A stretch of 64,000 nucleotides of DNA from Paenibacillus sp. ACRRY (lineage in GTDB: Bacteria; Bacillota; Bacilli; Paenibacillales; Paenibacillaceae), in assembly GCF_022346995.1 (NCBI RefSeq), contig NZ_JAKRNM010000002.1, forward strand, positions 865,424-929,423, written 5' to 3'. The notes below the pieces were generated by a model. It saw only the letters and a program-made list of their open reading frames with translations, did not search any database and was not told the DNA's origin. A program made the position numbers and the translations under genes. Below, piece by piece: positions 42,822-52,908 of this stretch (its first letter is position 1; each line of letters begins with the position of its first letter).

Positions 42822-42867
42822 CGGAGCGAATGTGTAAGGCAAGATATAAGCATAAGGAGGCGGCAGC

Positions 42868-43536
42868 ATGTTTACCGGTTTGGTGGAAGAGGTCGGTCAG
42901 ATTCGGCGTATCGGTCGAAAAGGCGAAGCATTGGTCCTGAACATCGGAGCTTCCGCCATCATGGACGATCTGAAGATTGGTGATAGCGTATCTGTAAACG
43001 GAGTATGTCTCACGGCAACGACGCTGGAAAGCGGAGGATTTACCGCAGATGTCATGCCTGAAACCTATCGTCATACCAATCTGAGTCAGCTGCAATCAGG
43101 CAGCAAGGTGAACCTGGAACGCGCAATGCAGTCTGGTGGGCGATTTGGTGGACACATCGTACAAGGACACGTGGATGGTACGGGAGTCATTGGCGGTATC
43201 ACACGTGATCAGAATGCGGTTGTTTTTGAGATCAAACCAGACGACCACGAACTGTTCAAATATTTGATTCCAAAAGGATCGGTAACCCTCGATGGCATTA
43301 GTCTGACCGTGGTGAAGACGACACAAGCCTCGTTTACCGTATCGATTATTCCTCATACCATTGGGGAAACGGTGCTTCAAGTGAAAAAGCCGGGAGATAC
43401 CATTAACATTGAATGTGATATTTTGGGGAAATATGTGGACCATCTGCTCCAGTACGGCAAAGGGCATCCCGAAACAAGTGCCGGCAAACCGAAAAGCATC
43501 AGTGAGGAGTTTTTGGCCAACCATGGCTTTGCATAA
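42868..43536 (+). CDS. ribE: Riboflavin synthase, alpha subunit
   Basis: 222 residues with two lumazine-binding repeats, each starting with the family motif ('MFTGLVEEVGQI' and 'GGHIVQGHVDGTGVIGGITR') and containing 'GDSVSVNGVCLTAT' / 'KGSVTLDGISLTVV'. Converts two lumazines into riboflavin. ATG start with 'AAGGAGGCGG'. Second gene of the operon. Confidence 0.95.
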   Translation: MFTGLVEEVGQIRRIGRKGEALVLNIGASAIMDDLKIGDSVSVNGVCLTATTLESGGFTADVMPETYRHTNLSQLQSGSKVNLERAMQSGGRFGGHIVQGHVDGTGVIGGITRDQNAVVFEIKPDDHELFKYLIPKGSVTLDGISLTVVKTTQASFTVSIIPHTIGETVLQVKKPGDTINIECDILGKYVDHLLQYGKGHPETSAGKPKSISEEFLANHGFA

Positions 43537-43575
43537 GGAACGTAACCATTAAATAGAGAGACTGGAGGGAAACTT

Positions 43576-44814
43576 ATGTCAGATCAATCCATACTAGATC
43601 CCATAGAGGAAGCGATTTACGATTTGATGCGCGGCAAACCCGTCATTGTTGTGGATGATGAGGATCGGGAGAATGAAGGGGACTTTATCGCGCTGGCAGA
43701 GAAGGCTACACCTGAAGTGATCAACTTCATGATTACCGAGGGCAGAGGCCTGGTCTGTGTTCCTATTACGCAGCAGCGTGCGGATGAACTCAATCTGAAA
43801 CCGATGGTTCAGCAAAATACGGACTTCCATGGAACGGCATTTACAGTTTCCGTGGATCACAAAGATACAACTACAGGCATATCTGCACATGAACGATCCA
43901 TTACAGTGAAGGGTCTAATTAATCCGGAAGCCAAAAGCAGTGATTTCCGCAAGCCGGGTCATATGTTCCCGCTAATTGCCAAAGACGGTGGAGTGCTCCG
44001 CCGCGCCGGACACACGGAAGCTGCTGTTGATCTGGCGATCATGTGCGGTTCCTATCCGGCTGGTGTGATCTGTGAGGTCATCAAGGAAGATGGCACAATG
44101 GCGAGACTGCCCGATCTGCAGGAAATTGCCCGCAAGCATGATCTGAAACTGATTAGCATTCAGGACATGATTCGTTACCGTAATGAGAAGGAACAGCTGG
44201 TTCAACGTGAAGTGGCTGTCCGCATGCCAACGGATTTTGGCGAGTTTCAAGCAGTGGCATATACGAATGCGGTAGACAACAAAGAACATGTGGCATTGGT
44301 CAAAGGAGAAATCGACTCTTCCAAGCCTGTGTTGGTTCGTGTTCACTCCGAATGTCTTACAGGCGACGTATTCCACTCCCATCGCTGTGACTGTGGACCG
44401 CAATTCGATGCAGCACTCAAACAGATTCATGAAGAAGGCAATGGCGTTCTGCTCTATATGAGACAGGAAGGCCGAGGCATTGGACTGATTAACAAACTCA
44501 AAGCCTATAAGCTGCAGGAAGAAGGTCTGGACACCGTGGATGCCAACCTGAAACTGGGGTTTGCCGCTGATCTGCGTGATTATGGTATTGGTGCACAGAT
44601 TCTGAAGGATCTTGGCGTTCGCCAAATTCGTCTATTAACGAATAATCCCCGCAAAATCAAAGGCCTTGAAGGTTACGGTCTTGAAGTGGTGGAGCGTGTT
44701 CCAATCCAGATGGAAGAGAACGAGGATAATACGCTTTATCTGCATACCAAGCAGGCGAAGCTTGGGCATATGTTGAAGTTCGATGATATCGAACAGAACG
44801 AAGAGAAAAACTAA
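43576..44814 (+). CDS. ribBA: Bifunctional DHBP synthase / GTP cyclohydrolase II
   Basis: 412 residues. N-terminal RibB domain ('[20 protein letters not shown]', '[13 protein letters not shown]') and C-terminal RibA domain with the zinc cysteines in '[20 protein letters not shown]' and '[20 protein letters not shown]'. Supplies both entry precursors of riboflavin. ATG start with 'ACTGGAGGGA'. Third gene of the operon. Confidence 0.96.
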   Translation: MSDQSILDPIEEAIYDLMRGKPVIVVDDEDRENEGDFIALAEKATPEVINFMITEGRGLVCVPITQQRADELNLKPMVQQNTDFHGTAFTVSVDHKDTTTGISAHERSITVKGLINPEAKSSDFRKPGHMFPLIAKDGGVLRRAGHTEAAVDLAIMCGSYPAGVICEVIKEDGTMARLPDLQEIARKHDLKLISIQDMIRYRNEKEQLVQREVAVRMPTDFGEFQAVAYTNAVDNKEHVALVKGEIDSSKPVLVRVHSECLTGDVFHSHRCDCGPQFDAALKQIHEEGNGVLLYMRQEGRGIGLINKLKAYKLQEEGLDTVDANLKLGFAADLRDYGIGAQILKDLGVRQIRLLTNNPRKIKGLEGYGLEVVERVPIQMEENEDNTLYLHTKQAKLGHMLKFDDIEQNEEKN

Positions 44815-44900
44815 TCTTTTTGCTCATGTAATTTATGGAAAATAAATGCTCGCAAATTAGTTAATTTACATTACATTATACATTCGAGGAGATGACTTAA

Positions 44901-45368
44901 ATGCCGAACTTTTTTGAAGGACATTTGGTTTCGGAAGGTTTAAAATATGGAGTGGTTGTAGGACGTTTTAATGAATTTATCACAAGCAAATTGCTCAGCG
45001 GAGCACTCGATGCGTTCAAACGTCACGGGGTGCAGGACAGTGAAGTGGATGTAGCCTGGGTACCAGGAGCGTTCGAAATCCCACTGATTGCGCAGAAAAT
45101 GGCGGAGAGCGGCAAATATGACGCTGTCATTACACTGGGAACCGTTATTCGTGGCTCAACGACTCATTATGATTATGTGTGCAATGAAATGGCCAAAGGC
45201 GTGGCGGCCATTAACCTCAAAACGGGCGTGCCTACGATCTTTGGTCTGGTTACAACAGAGAATATTGAACAGGCGATTGAACGTGCTGGTACGAAGGCTG
45301 GTAACAAAGGTTGGGATGCTGCCACGGCTGCAATTGAAATGGCAAACTTGACGAAACAGCTAAAATAG
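44901..45368 (+). CDS. ribH: 6,7-dimethyl-8-ribityllumazine synthase
   Basis: 155 residues, normal for the capsid-forming enzyme: '[20 protein letters not shown]', '[16 protein letters not shown]', '[19 protein letters not shown]'-type substrate loop (here '[19 protein letters not shown]') and '[20 protein letters not shown]'. Condenses the two precursors into lumazine. ATG start with 'CGAGGAGATGA'. Last gene of the operon. Confidence 0.95.
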   Translation: MPNFFEGHLVSEGLKYGVVVGRFNEFITSKLLSGALDAFKRHGVQDSEVDVAWVPGAFEIPLIAQKMAESGKYDAVITLGTVIRGSTTHYDYVCNEMAKGVAAINLKTGVPTIFGLVTTENIEQAIERAGTKAGNKGWDAATAAIEMANLTKQLK

Positions 45369-45386
45369 TGCTTATTTAATGTAGTG

Positions 45387-45450
45387 CCCTGCTCTGCGCA
45401 GACGAATTCGGGAGACCGGATTCGGCGGCTTAGCGGGGTTTTGTATTTTT
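45387..45450 (+). terminator. Probable terminator of the rib operon
   Basis: CCCTGCT (45387-45393) pairs with AGCGGGG (45432-45438), with further GAATTC/GATTC-type pairing inside, followed by a T-rich tail. Confidence 0.55.
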
Positions 45451-45470
45451 CTGGCGGGAGGATTCGTCTA

Positions 45471-46271
45471 GTGACGGTAGTTACATATAAACTGGAAACT
45501 TTTGAAGGGCCTTTGGATCTGCTGCTTCATCTGATCGATAAGGCAGAAATTCATATCCAGGATATTCCCATCAGCGATATTACCGATCAATATATGGCGT
45601 ATCTGCATTCGATGCAGGAATTGGAGCTGGATATTACGAGTGAGTTTTTGGTAATGGCAGCAACGCTTCTGTCCATCAAGAGCAAACTTTTACTGCCCAA
45701 ACCACCGGTGATTGAGGACTTTGAGGATTATGATTATATGGAAGAAGAAGATTATGATCCACGTGCGGAGTTGATTGCACGTCTGATAGAATATCGCAAA
45801 TACAAAGGAATAGCCCGTCATCTGCATGAGCGGGAATGGGAACGCAGCCTTATTTTCTCCAAAGAGCCAGAGGACCTGAGGCCGTATATGCCTGTAGAGA
45901 CCCAATCGAACCCGGTAGAGGGTTTGCATACTTCGGATCTGATTGCCGCTTTTCAGAAGGCACTGCGCAAGGCAGAGAAGCGTACAACGGTTACACGAAT
46001 ACAGCGCGATGAGATCTCGGTGAAAGATCGTATACGCGATGTAGTTGGAGCTCTGGAAAGTATGGGGCCGGGAGGAAGGTTGTTATTTTCCAAACTGCTG
46101 GATGATCAGATTTACCGGCATGAAATTGTAGTCACATTTTTGGCCGTACTGGAACTGATGAAAATGAAACAGATTGTCTGTTATCAGGAACGGATGTTTG
46201 AGGATATCGTTATGGAGTGGAGAGGGGAAGCAAGGAATCATGGATTTTCCGAAATTGAAGTCGATTATTGA
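45471..46271 (+). CDS. scpA: Segregation and condensation protein A
   Basis: 266 residues, the kleisin subunit of SMC-ScpAB condensin. N-terminal 'TFEGPLDLLLHLIDKAEIHI' is the family signature; the C-terminal winged helix contacts SMC. Acidic central segment 'DFEDYDYMEEEDYDPRAELI'. Start GTG 45471 with 'GGGAGGA' 8 bases upstream. Overlaps scpB by 32 bases. Confidence 0.94.
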   Translation: MTVVTYKLETFEGPLDLLLHLIDKAEIHIQDIPISDITDQYMAYLHSMQELELDITSEFLVMAATLLSIKSKLLLPKPPVIEDFEDYDYMEEEDYDPRAELIARLIEYRKYKGIARHLHEREWERSLIFSKEPEDLRPYMPVETQSNPVEGLHTSDLIAAFQKALRKAEKRTTVTRIQRDEISVKDRIRDVVGALESMGPGGRLLFSKLLDDQIYRHEIVVTFLAVLELMKMKQIVCYQERMFEDIVMEWRGEARNHGFSEIEVDY

Positions 46272-46905
46272 GGGGCTGCTCTTTTTGTCCGGAGAGGAAG
46301 GTCTAAGCATCAAACAAATTGCCGAGATCGTGGATCAGCGGATAGAAGTGGTGTCAGATGCAGTAGAGGAGATGATCGCTGACTTCATGAACCAGGGGCG
46401 AGGCGTTCAAATCCTCAAAATTGCAGGAGTGGTCCAGTTGGGGACGTTGCCGGAGCATGCTGCCTACTTTGAAAAGCTGGCTTACTCTCCTGCACGGACC
46501 TCGTTATCTCAGGCTGCACTTGAAACACTCGCCATTGTGGCTTATCGTCAGCCCATTACACGGGTGGAGATCGAAGAGATTCGCGGTGTGAAATCGGAGC
46601 GGGCCATCCATACGTTGGTTAACAAGGATTTGATTGAAGAAGTAGGACGAGCCGAGGCAATTGGACGACCTATACTGTATGGAACAACCAAGTCGTTTCT
46701 CGATTATTTTGGCCTGGCTTCTCTCAAAGATCTTCCTGAACCGGGCTTGTTTGAAGATTCTGAGAATCTGGAAGAAGAGACACAGATGCTGTTCAACAAG
46801 CTGGATGGACAACAGGTGGACTTGGGAAGCACGGACCAGAATGATTTTGATAACGAAAATACGGATAACAATCATGCCGTTCATGACGAGGATCTGGACT
46901 CGTAA
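46240..46905 (+). CDS. scpB: Segregation and condensation protein B
   Basis: 221 residues with two winged-helix domains ('IIEGLLFLSGEEGLSIKQIA', 'ALETLAIVAYRQPITRVEIE') and an acidic tail of about 45 residues. Binds ScpA as a dimer in the condensin complex. ATG 46240, inside the end of scpA, with 'GCAAGGAA' upstream. The long acidic tail extends beyond what I recall for Bacillus ScpB. Confidence 0.93.
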   Translation: MDFPKLKSIIEGLLFLSGEEGLSIKQIAEIVDQRIEVVSDAVEEMIADFMNQGRGVQILKIAGVVQLGTLPEHAAYFEKLAYSPARTSLSQAALETLAIVAYRQPITRVEIEEIRGVKSERAIHTLVNKDLIEEVGRAEAIGRPILYGTTKSFLDYFGLASLKDLPEPGLFEDSENLEEETQMLFNKLDGQQVDLGSTDQNDFDNENTDNNHAVHDEDLDS

Positions 46906-46933
46906 GGTTGAATCGTTCATATGAAACAGTGAT

Positions 46934-46966
46934 AAACCGGTACCTGATAAGGTGGCGGTTTTTTTG
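46934..46966 (+). terminator. Rho-independent terminator of scpAB
   Basis: AAACCGGTACC pairs with GGTGGCGGTTT (small bulge), then T5 and G. Confidence 0.8.
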
Positions 46967-47098
46967 CATGCCATGAACCTTCAGCAAACGTGGGGAATTC
47001 GAATTCTTGAATGGAATTTTCAGGTCAGCCGTGAATTTTTTCCTATATAGAGTGTCATACTAGACGTGTAAAGAATTGAGGGCTTGGAGGTAAGGCCT

Positions 47099-47818
47099 GT
47101 GTGGATTTGGCTTGGAGGAATCGGCTTGTTTGCCGCACTGCTGCTTGCCGCTGTTCTCATCTCGAATGTTCATGTGCATTTTACGTTCCGTAAACATAAA
47201 AGCGATGATTTCGCGCGGATCAACGTCCGCCTTTTCTACGGAATTGTACGAATTAACTATGAAATACCAAGTATCGTCTTTCGTAACATGAAAGAAGGTT
47301 TCCTGGTGAAAACCGAACAGAATGTCAATCATACGCATGGAGAAGCAGAGGGGCACGAGCGTGTCAACAAACGTAAAGTCAAAAAGTGGGCAAAAGACGT
47401 TAAGGTCATGATGAGGGCTACGGATGCACTCAAAATCTGGGCTAGGCAAACGCTGAGCCGTGTACATATGACCGAGCTGTCCTGGTCCACCCGAATAGGT
47501 ATTGGAGATGCAGCACACACGGCTATTCTTACCGGCTGGGTATGGAGCATCAAGTCGATTATCATCGGTTTTTTGTCGTATCAGATCCGATTTAAACGTA
47601 CGCCCATGCTTGAAGTGGTTCCTGTTTGGGAAGATGAGATGGAGTTCCAAACGGAGTTGGAATGCAAAATGAAAATTCGTATTACGGCGGTTATGCTCGC
47701 AGGAGTAAGGCTAATGACCCGGGTTCTAAAAGTGGATGGTGGATGGCGGATGTGGCTGAAAATATTACGGGAACAACGGCGCAGACATAAGCAAAAATTG
47801 AAGGAACAACAAGGCTAA
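47099..47818 (+). CDS. DUF2953 (YtfI-like) membrane-anchored protein
   Basis: 239 residues. One N-terminal membrane helix ('WLGGIGLFAALLLAAVLI'), then a mostly beta-rich, basic soluble domain typical of DUF2953, with a second hydrophobic segment around 'TAILTGWVWSIKSIIIGFL' and a strongly basic end ('REQRRRHKQKLKEQQG'). In Bacillus ytfI is paired with ytfJ, and the same pairing is seen here, suggesting a sporulation role. Start GTG 47099 with 'GGAGGTAA' 6 bases upstream. Confidence 0.82.
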   Translation: MWIWLGGIGLFAALLLAAVLISNVHVHFTFRKHKSDDFARINVRLFYGIVRINYEIPSIVFRNMKEGFLVKTEQNVNHTHGEAEGHERVNKRKVKKWAKDVKVMMRATDALKIWARQTLSRVHMTELSWSTRIGIGDAAHTAILTGWVWSIKSIIIGFLSYQIRFKRTPMLEVVPVWEDEMEFQTELECKMKIRITAVMLAGVRLMTRVLKVDGGWRMWLKILREQRRRHKQKLKEQQG

Positions 47819-48001
47819 TTGGTAAAATTACAATTCGTTACGTATTTCGGTTGCACTGGCTCTGAAATCGGAGGTGTCCTCCAAGAATGTTGGGTGCTGT
47901 TTTCTTGGTTGTTCTGCACGGAGACTTACATAGTCTGTTCAGGTTTGGGGATGATATGGTTAGATCAAACCTAGTTCAAAATGAAACTGGAGGGAATTCA
48001 A

Positions 48002-48487
48002 ATGTCAGATCATCCAATTCAAGGCTTAATGGAAACCGCAATGGAGAATATCAAGGCCATGGTGGATGTTAATACCATTGTTGGCGATGCGGTAGAAACA
48101 CCAGATGGCACGGTTATTCTGCCGATCAGTAAAGTCGGTTTTGGATTCGCCGCTGGAGGCAGTGATTTTCATGTAAATGATGGAAAGAGCAAAGAAGGCA
48201 GCTCTGTACCTGGTGCAAAGACTGAAAGTGCTCATTCGGCTAACGTTGCTTCACCATTCGGTGGAGGTAGTGGTGGTGGTGTATCGATCCGTCCGATTGC
48301 CTTCCTTGTTGTTGGAAAACAAGGCGTGCACATTGTGCCACTGGATAATTCTACGCATTTGTTTGAGAAACTCATTGATTCCACACCGTATGTTTTGGAC
48401 AGAATACAGGGGATGTTCCAGCGTAATACATCGCAACAGAATGCGAATGAAGTTCCGCATACACCGGATCATACCACTTACAGCTAA
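48002..48487 (+). CDS. ytfJ: GerW-family sporulation protein YtfJ
   Basis: 161 residues. Conserved core 'IVGDAVETPDGTVILPISKV' followed by 'GFGFAAGGSDF' and 'SGGGVSIRPIAFLVVGKQGV'. YtfJ/GerW is a sigma-F product needed for germination response to alanine in some bacilli. Start ATG 48002, 9 bases after 'CTGGAGGGA'. The C-terminal 25 residues are low in complexity. Confidence 0.9.
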   Translation: MSDHPIQGLMETAMENIKAMVDVNTIVGDAVETPDGTVILPISKVGFGFAAGGSDFHVNDGKSKEGSSVPGAKTESAHSANVASPFGGGSGGGVSIRPIAFLVVGKQGVHIVPLDNSTHLFEKLIDSTPYVLDRIQGMFQRNTSQQNANEVPHTPDHTTYS

Positions 48488-48501
48488 GCAATTTTATCTG
48501 G

Positions 48502-48536
48502 ATCCCTATCACAGATTTTTGTGAGAGGGATTTTTG
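48502..48536 (+). terminator. Rho-independent terminator of ytfJ
   Basis: ATCCCTATCACA pairs with TGTGAGAGGGAT (one mismatch), then T4. Confidence 0.8.
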
Positions 48537-48617
48537 CTGTTTTGAAAGATGGGACATACTTTAGGTTGTCCGAACATAAGTTAGTACAAGATTCCAGTGA
48601 CCCGGAGGAATGAATTG

Positions 48618-49802
48618 ATGCGAATATTTAAGAAAGTAATGATTGGTTTGCTTGTACCGTTGCTGCTTCTGCCTATCATACAGGTTGCGGAAGCAGAAGG
48701 AACGATCCCTGGTCCATCAACCCATGCGCAGAGTGCAGCGCTCATTGATGTGACTTCCGGAAGAATCCTATACAGCAAGGACGGGGATAAGGAACTGCGC
48801 ATAGCCAGTTTGACCAAAATCATGACAGCCATTGTCGCCATTGAGCAAGGGAAACTTGATGACAAGGTGAAAGTATCCTCAACCGCTTTTGCCAAGGAAG
48901 GGTCATCCCTTTATCTCAAATTGGGAGAAGAAATGACATTGGAAAACATGTTATACGGTTTAATGCTGAGGTCAGGCAATGACGCGGCTTCTGCTATCGC
49001 AGAGCATGTTGGAGGTTCAGAAGAAGGCTTTGTCCTGTTAATGAATAAAAAGGCAGAGGAAATCGGACTAAAGCATTCGCATTTTATGAATCCACACGGT
49101 CTTGATGCAGAAGGACACTATTCCACAGCCAATGACTTGGCCCGTTTAACGGCTTATGCACTGCACAATCCTGTTTTTAAAAGAATTGTTGCTACCGAGG
49201 ACAAGTCTGCCCCTAATCCGAATGAAAGTTGGGAGTACTCCTGGCACAACAAAAATAAAATGCTACGATTGTATGAGGGTGCTGATGGGGTGAAAACCGG
49301 ATACACCAAAAAGGCGTTTAGGTGCCTGGTTAGCTCCGCAACCCGGAATGGTCAGCAGCTGGCTGCAGTCACGTTAAATGATGGAAATGATTGGAATGAT
49401 CATGCGCGCATGCTTGATTTTGGTTTTGATCATTTCCCTTTGGTGGAGATTGCCAAGAAAGAGCAGCCAGTGGTTAACACGGATGTTATCACGGGGCGTG
49501 GATTTGCTTATCCACTTGCGGAGGGTGAGAAGTCTGCCGTAAGCAAAAAGCTGGTGTTAGTGAATAATCAAACAGAAACCAGAATTGAAAAAAATGAGCA
49601 AATGGATCCGTCCTTCGGCCTCGCTGGGCGCATTGATCTGGAGCTTAAAGGAGAATTCATTGGATCAATCCCAGTGTATCGCAAAGGAAGTTACATTCCT
49701 CCTGAGCCGAAGACAGAGGACGCAGCTTTTGGTGGCATCGGTGAAGTTTCAACATGGGCAACAGCATGGCGGGCGGTGCTAAGTCATTTGTTATCTCCAT
49801 AA
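48618..49802 (+). CDS. dacB: Sporulation D-alanyl-D-alanine carboxypeptidase DacB
   Basis: 394 residues. Signal peptide 'MIGLLVPLLLLPIIQVAEAE', S11 peptidase with SxxK ('IASLTKIMTAI'), SxN ('RSGNDAASAI') and KTG ('GVKTGYTKKAF'), then a C-terminal beta domain and a hydrophobic/amphipathic tail. DacB trims cortex peptide cross-links in the mother cell. The order dacB-spmA-spmB is the Bacillus sigma-E operon. Start ATG 48618 with 'CGGAGGAAT'. Confidence 0.92.
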   Translation: MRIFKKVMIGLLVPLLLLPIIQVAEAEGTIPGPSTHAQSAALIDVTSGRILYSKDGDKELRIASLTKIMTAIVAIEQGKLDDKVKVSSTAFAKEGSSLYLKLGEEMTLENMLYGLMLRSGNDAASAIAEHVGGSEEGFVLLMNKKAEEIGLKHSHFMNPHGLDAEGHYSTANDLARLTAYALHNPVFKRIVATEDKSAPNPNESWEYSWHNKNKMLRLYEGADGVKTGYTKKAFRCLVSSATRNGQQLAAVTLNDGNDWNDHARMLDFGFDHFPLVEIAKKEQPVVNTDVITGRGFAYPLAEGEKSAVSKKLVLVNNQTETRIEKNEQMDPSFGLAGRIDLELKGEFIGSIPVYRKGSYIPPEPKTEDAAFGGIGEVSTWATAWRAVLSHLLSP

Positions 49803-49876
49803 TCATTAGGAAGCATAATACGTCATTCAGGTGGTACAACATGATGTACTGTGCTTCCAGAGGAGGTTTTAACGTC

Positions 49877-50503
49877 TTGATTAACGTAATCTGGCTTATG
49901 ATGATTGTTGTCGGGTTTGGTTTTGCAGCCGCGAAAGGAAATATTGAAGTCGTTACCCAGGCTGCTTTTGATGGGGCCGCAACGGGTGTAACCGTGTGTT
50001 TTGGATTAATAAGTGTGCTTGTGTTCTGGATGGGGATGATGAAAATGGCAGAAGATGCTGGATTGCTTGGCAAAATAGCCAAACTGCTGGGTCCAGTCGT
50101 TGCCTTTTTGTTTCCTGATGTGCCCCGAAATCATCCGGCTATGGGATATATTCTGTCCAACATGAGCGCTAATCTACTTGGTCTCGGCAATGCAGCAACT
50201 CCAATGGGAATCAAGGCCATGCAGCAGCTGCAGGAGCTTAACCCTGATAAACAAACGGCTTCCCCTGCGATGTGTACATTGCTCGCACTAAATACGGCAA
50301 GTATAACCATTATCCCGACAACCCTCATCGCCATTCGTTTGAACTACCATTCAGCCAATGCTACAGAGATTGTTGGCACCACGCTGATGGCTACAATCAT
50401 CGCCACACTCGCCGCCATTATGGCAGATCGCTGGTATAGGAACAGGACCTTAAACAGACCGCCACGTGTAGTAAAGAGCGGCAATTCCAGCATGAAAGGA
50501 TGA
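49877..50503 (+). CDS. spmA: Spore maturation protein A
   Basis: 208 residues, a membrane protein of the nucleoside-recognition (Gate) family: 'TVCFGLISVLVFWMGMMKMA', 'HPAMGYILSNMSANLLGLGN' and 'ASITIIPTTLIAIRLNYHS'. With SpmB it is needed for proper core dehydration. I prefer TTG 49877, 10 bases after 'AGGAGG' (49861-49866), because the N-terminus (MINVIWLMM) then matches the family; ATGs at 49841 and 49754 are longer alternatives, the latter overlapping dacB. Confidence 0.9.
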   Translation: MINVIWLMMIVVGFGFAAAKGNIEVVTQAAFDGAATGVTVCFGLISVLVFWMGMMKMAEDAGLLGKIAKLLGPVVAFLFPDVPRNHPAMGYILSNMSANLLGLGNAATPMGIKAMQQLQELNPDKQTASPAMCTLLALNTASITIIPTTLIAIRLNYHSANATEIVGTTLMATIIATLAAIMADRWYRNRTLNRPPRVVKSGNSSMKG

Positions 50504-50510
50504 GTCCATC

Positions 50511-51044
50511 ATGTTAACCTTCATCAACTGGATTTCCGTCTGGGCCATTCCGGTTATTATCGCGTTCGTTCCATTATATGCGTTTACTAAAAAGGTTCCG
50601 GTATATGAATCCTTTGTTGATGGAGCAAAAGATGGATTTTCCACGGCAATCAGCATTATTCCGCATTTGGTGGGAATGATGGTAGCAATCAGTGTTTTCC
50701 GGGCTTCGGGCGCACTGGATTATGTAATCAGTCTGTTCGCTCCGCTTGTATCCTGGATGGGCGTTCCCGGAGAAGTGCTGCCACTCGGCATATTACGTCC
50801 GTTAACCGGGACAGGCTCTCTTGCTTTTACAACCGATCTGATCAAAACGTATGGGCCGGATTCCATGATCGGACGTATGGCTTCCACGATTCAAGGGAGC
50901 ACAGATACAACATTATATGTACTGACCGTATATTTTGGAGCCGTTGGCATACGAAATGGCCGATATGCACTCAAAGTTGGATTGTTTTCTGACCTGGTCG
51001 GCTTTATCGCTGCTCTGGCTATTTGTTTGATTGTTTTTGGTTAA
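50511..51044 (+). CDS. spmB: Spore maturation protein B
   Basis: 177 residues, same Gate fold as SpmA: 'GFSTAISIIPHLVGMMVAIS', 'GILRPLTGTGSLAFTTDLIK' and 'TIQGSTDTTLYVLTVYFGAV'. Acts with SpmA in spore core dehydration. ATG start with 'AAAGGATG'; 7 bases after spmA, clearly one transcript. Confidence 0.93.
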   Translation: MLTFINWISVWAIPVIIAFVPLYAFTKKVPVYESFVDGAKDGFSTAISIIPHLVGMMVAISVFRASGALDYVISLFAPLVSWMGVPGEVLPLGILRPLTGTGSLAFTTDLIKTYGPDSMIGRMASTIQGSTDTTLYVLTVYFGAVGIRNGRYALKVGLFSDLVGFIAALAICLIVFG

Positions 51045-51110
51045 AATATAACGACTCTCCTTCCGATATACTAGATATGCTAGAATGGTAGCGGAGGAGG
51101 AGAGTGACAC

Positions 51111-51929
51111 ATGCATAAAAGGATAAAACAATTGCTCCGCTTAGGTATGTCAAGCATCATTGCCGTTTCTTTGCTTGCTGGACAGACTGGCATGGCGGCT
51201 GCTCAGTCGGTCAATACGATTCATTTTACAGGTTACTTTGACAAACAACTTCGTGCACAAATGGCGGTTACTGCGGATTCATTTCCTGTGGTGAACGTCC
51301 GTCTGGTCAAGCAGGATGAGCCGGATATGGTGTACTATGACGTGGGAACGTCCATACTGATCTCCAAGGATGAGGTCCTTACCAACTACCATGTCGTTCA
51401 GGAGTTTGCTGAACTGAAGGATGGCGATGAAGGTACGTTAACCGTAGCGAGTCCAGGTCACTTGGAACGTCCTATTAAAGCAAAGATCATCAAGACAGAT
51501 CCCGTAACAGATATGGCTTTGCTGAAGCTGGACAAAGAATTGGATGCAGAGCCGGTTACGTTTGCAAGCGCGAGGGATAACCAGATTGTATATACGATTG
51601 GATTTCCGAAAAATCCTGCTGGTGATTTAGTGCTGCTGGATGAAGAGTTTCCTTCAACCTATAATACGATTGCCAAAAGCCGGGTATACAGCAATCAAGC
51701 TTCGGATGTGCCAGGTAAAAAGGGTATTGGGAGTATTGTGAAAGCCATGGCACAAGGCAACTCCGGGGGTCCTGTTCTCGATCAGAATAATCGGGTTATT
51801 GGTATGATGACGTTTGTATATGGTGGGAAAACCTATTATATTACGTCGAAAACATTGCAGTCTTTTATCAAAGACACCTCATCACCTGCCAAGGAACAGG
51901 TCGCTGTCGCAGGCAAGGTAACCAGTTAA
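51111..51929 (+). CDS. Secreted trypsin-like (S1C/HtrA-type) serine protease without PDZ
   Basis: 272 residues. Signal peptide 'LLRLGMSSIIAVSLLAGQT...AAA', then a chymotrypsin fold with His in 'VLTNYHVVQEF', Asp in 'DPVTDMALLKL' and nucleophile Ser in 'MAQGNSGGPVLDQNNRVIGM'. Unlike HtrA/DegP there is no PDZ domain. Sits between spmB and rluB, where B. subtilis has no gene, and could be an exported housekeeping or spore-related protease. Start ATG; purine-rich 'GGAGGAGGAGAG' upstream. Confidence 0.87.
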   Translation: MHKRIKQLLRLGMSSIIAVSLLAGQTGMAAAQSVNTIHFTGYFDKQLRAQMAVTADSFPVVNVRLVKQDEPDMVYYDVGTSILISKDEVLTNYHVVQEFAELKDGDEGTLTVASPGHLERPIKAKIIKTDPVTDMALLKLDKELDAEPVTFASARDNQIVYTIGFPKNPAGDLVLLDEEFPSTYNTIAKSRVYSNQASDVPGKKGIGSIVKAMAQGNSGGPVLDQNNRVIGMMTFVYGGKTYYITSKTLQSFIKDTSSPAKEQVAVAGKVTS

Positions 51930-51975
51930 TCCGTGTCGTTATCGTCAAGTGAATATACATATTCACAAAACTAAA

Positions 51976-52034
51976 CATGCTCATCTTCGTAGTTCCTGTC
52001 ACGGTGCAGGAAATGGGAAGATGGGCTTTTTTTA
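51976..52034 (+). terminator. Rho-independent terminator of the protease gene
   Basis: GCTCATCTTC pairs with GAAGATGGGC, with TCCTG/CAGGA inside, then T7. The rest of 51930-52158 shows nothing else. Confidence 0.75.
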
Positions 52035-52158
52035 CTTGAAAATGCACGAGATAGCGGCTGAAAAAGGGTATTATCGCTCCCTGTTTACATTTTCCTTGGA
52101 TTATCCTTGTGATTTCCCGCCTTGATGGGTATCATTAGTGTGAGGTGACATGACAAAC

Positions 52159-52908
52159 ATGGAAAGATTACAAAAAATTATCGCACAGGCAGGTATTGCA
52201 TCTCGCCGTAAGAGCGAGGAACTGATCCTGTCCGGCAAAGTGGAAGTTAACGGGGAGGTCGTAACCGAACTGGGTACAAAAGCGAACCCCGAAGAGGATA
52301 TGATTACGGTTAATGGAAAACCGATTCGCAGTGAAAAGAAAGTGTATTTGATGTTGAACAAGCCCAAAGGTGTTATCACGAGTGCATCTGACCCGGAAGG
52401 ACGGAAAATTGTATCCGACTATCTTAAAGGTGTCAAAGAACGTGTATATCCGGTGGGACGACTGGACTATGACACGGAGGGGCTGCTCATTTTGACCAAT
52501 GATGGTGAGTTCGCTCACTTGCTGACGCACCCGAAACACCATGTACCCAAAACGTACTTGGCAACGGTCAAGGGCGTTCCGCATGGTACTGCTCTGGAGA
52601 AATTAAAGACAGGCATTATGCTGGATGACGGGATGACAGCTCCGGCAGAGGTGGAGTACAAGGATGTGGACACAGCTAACAATGAAGCTGTCATTTCCAT
52701 TACCATTTACGAAGGTCGTAACCGCCAGGTAAGACGTATGTTTGAAGCGATTAACCATCCGGTAACGCGCTTGAAACGGATTTCGTTTGGCGGCATTTTG
52801 CTGCAAAACCTGAAACGGGGACTGACTCGTAATCTGACCAAAGAGGAAGTCAACAACCTGATTACACTCGCCAAATCGGAACCCGCCAAAAAAATGAAAA
52901 AAAGGTAA
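52159..52908 (+). CDS. rluB: 23S rRNA pseudouridine synthase RluB
   Basis: 249 residues. N-terminal S4 domain ('LQKIIAQAGIASRRKSEELI') and a RsuA-type catalytic domain with the aspartate in 'VGRLDYDTEGLLILTNDGEF' and 'GRNRQVRRMFEAINHPV'. Modifies a uridine of 23S rRNA. Start ATG 52159 fits 'GTGAGGTGA' better than ATG 52150. Lies between spmB and resA, as in Bacillus (ypuL). Confidence 0.92.
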   Translation: MERLQKIIAQAGIASRRKSEELILSGKVEVNGEVVTELGTKANPEEDMITVNGKPIRSEKKVYLMLNKPKGVITSASDPEGRKIVSDYLKGVKERVYPVGRLDYDTEGLLILTNDGEFAHLLTHPKHHVPKTYLATVKGVPHGTALEKLKTGIMLDDGMTAPAEVEYKDVDTANNEAVISITIYEGRNRQVRRMFEAINHPVTRLKRISFGGILLQNLKRGLTRNLTKEEVNNLITLAKSEPAKKMKKR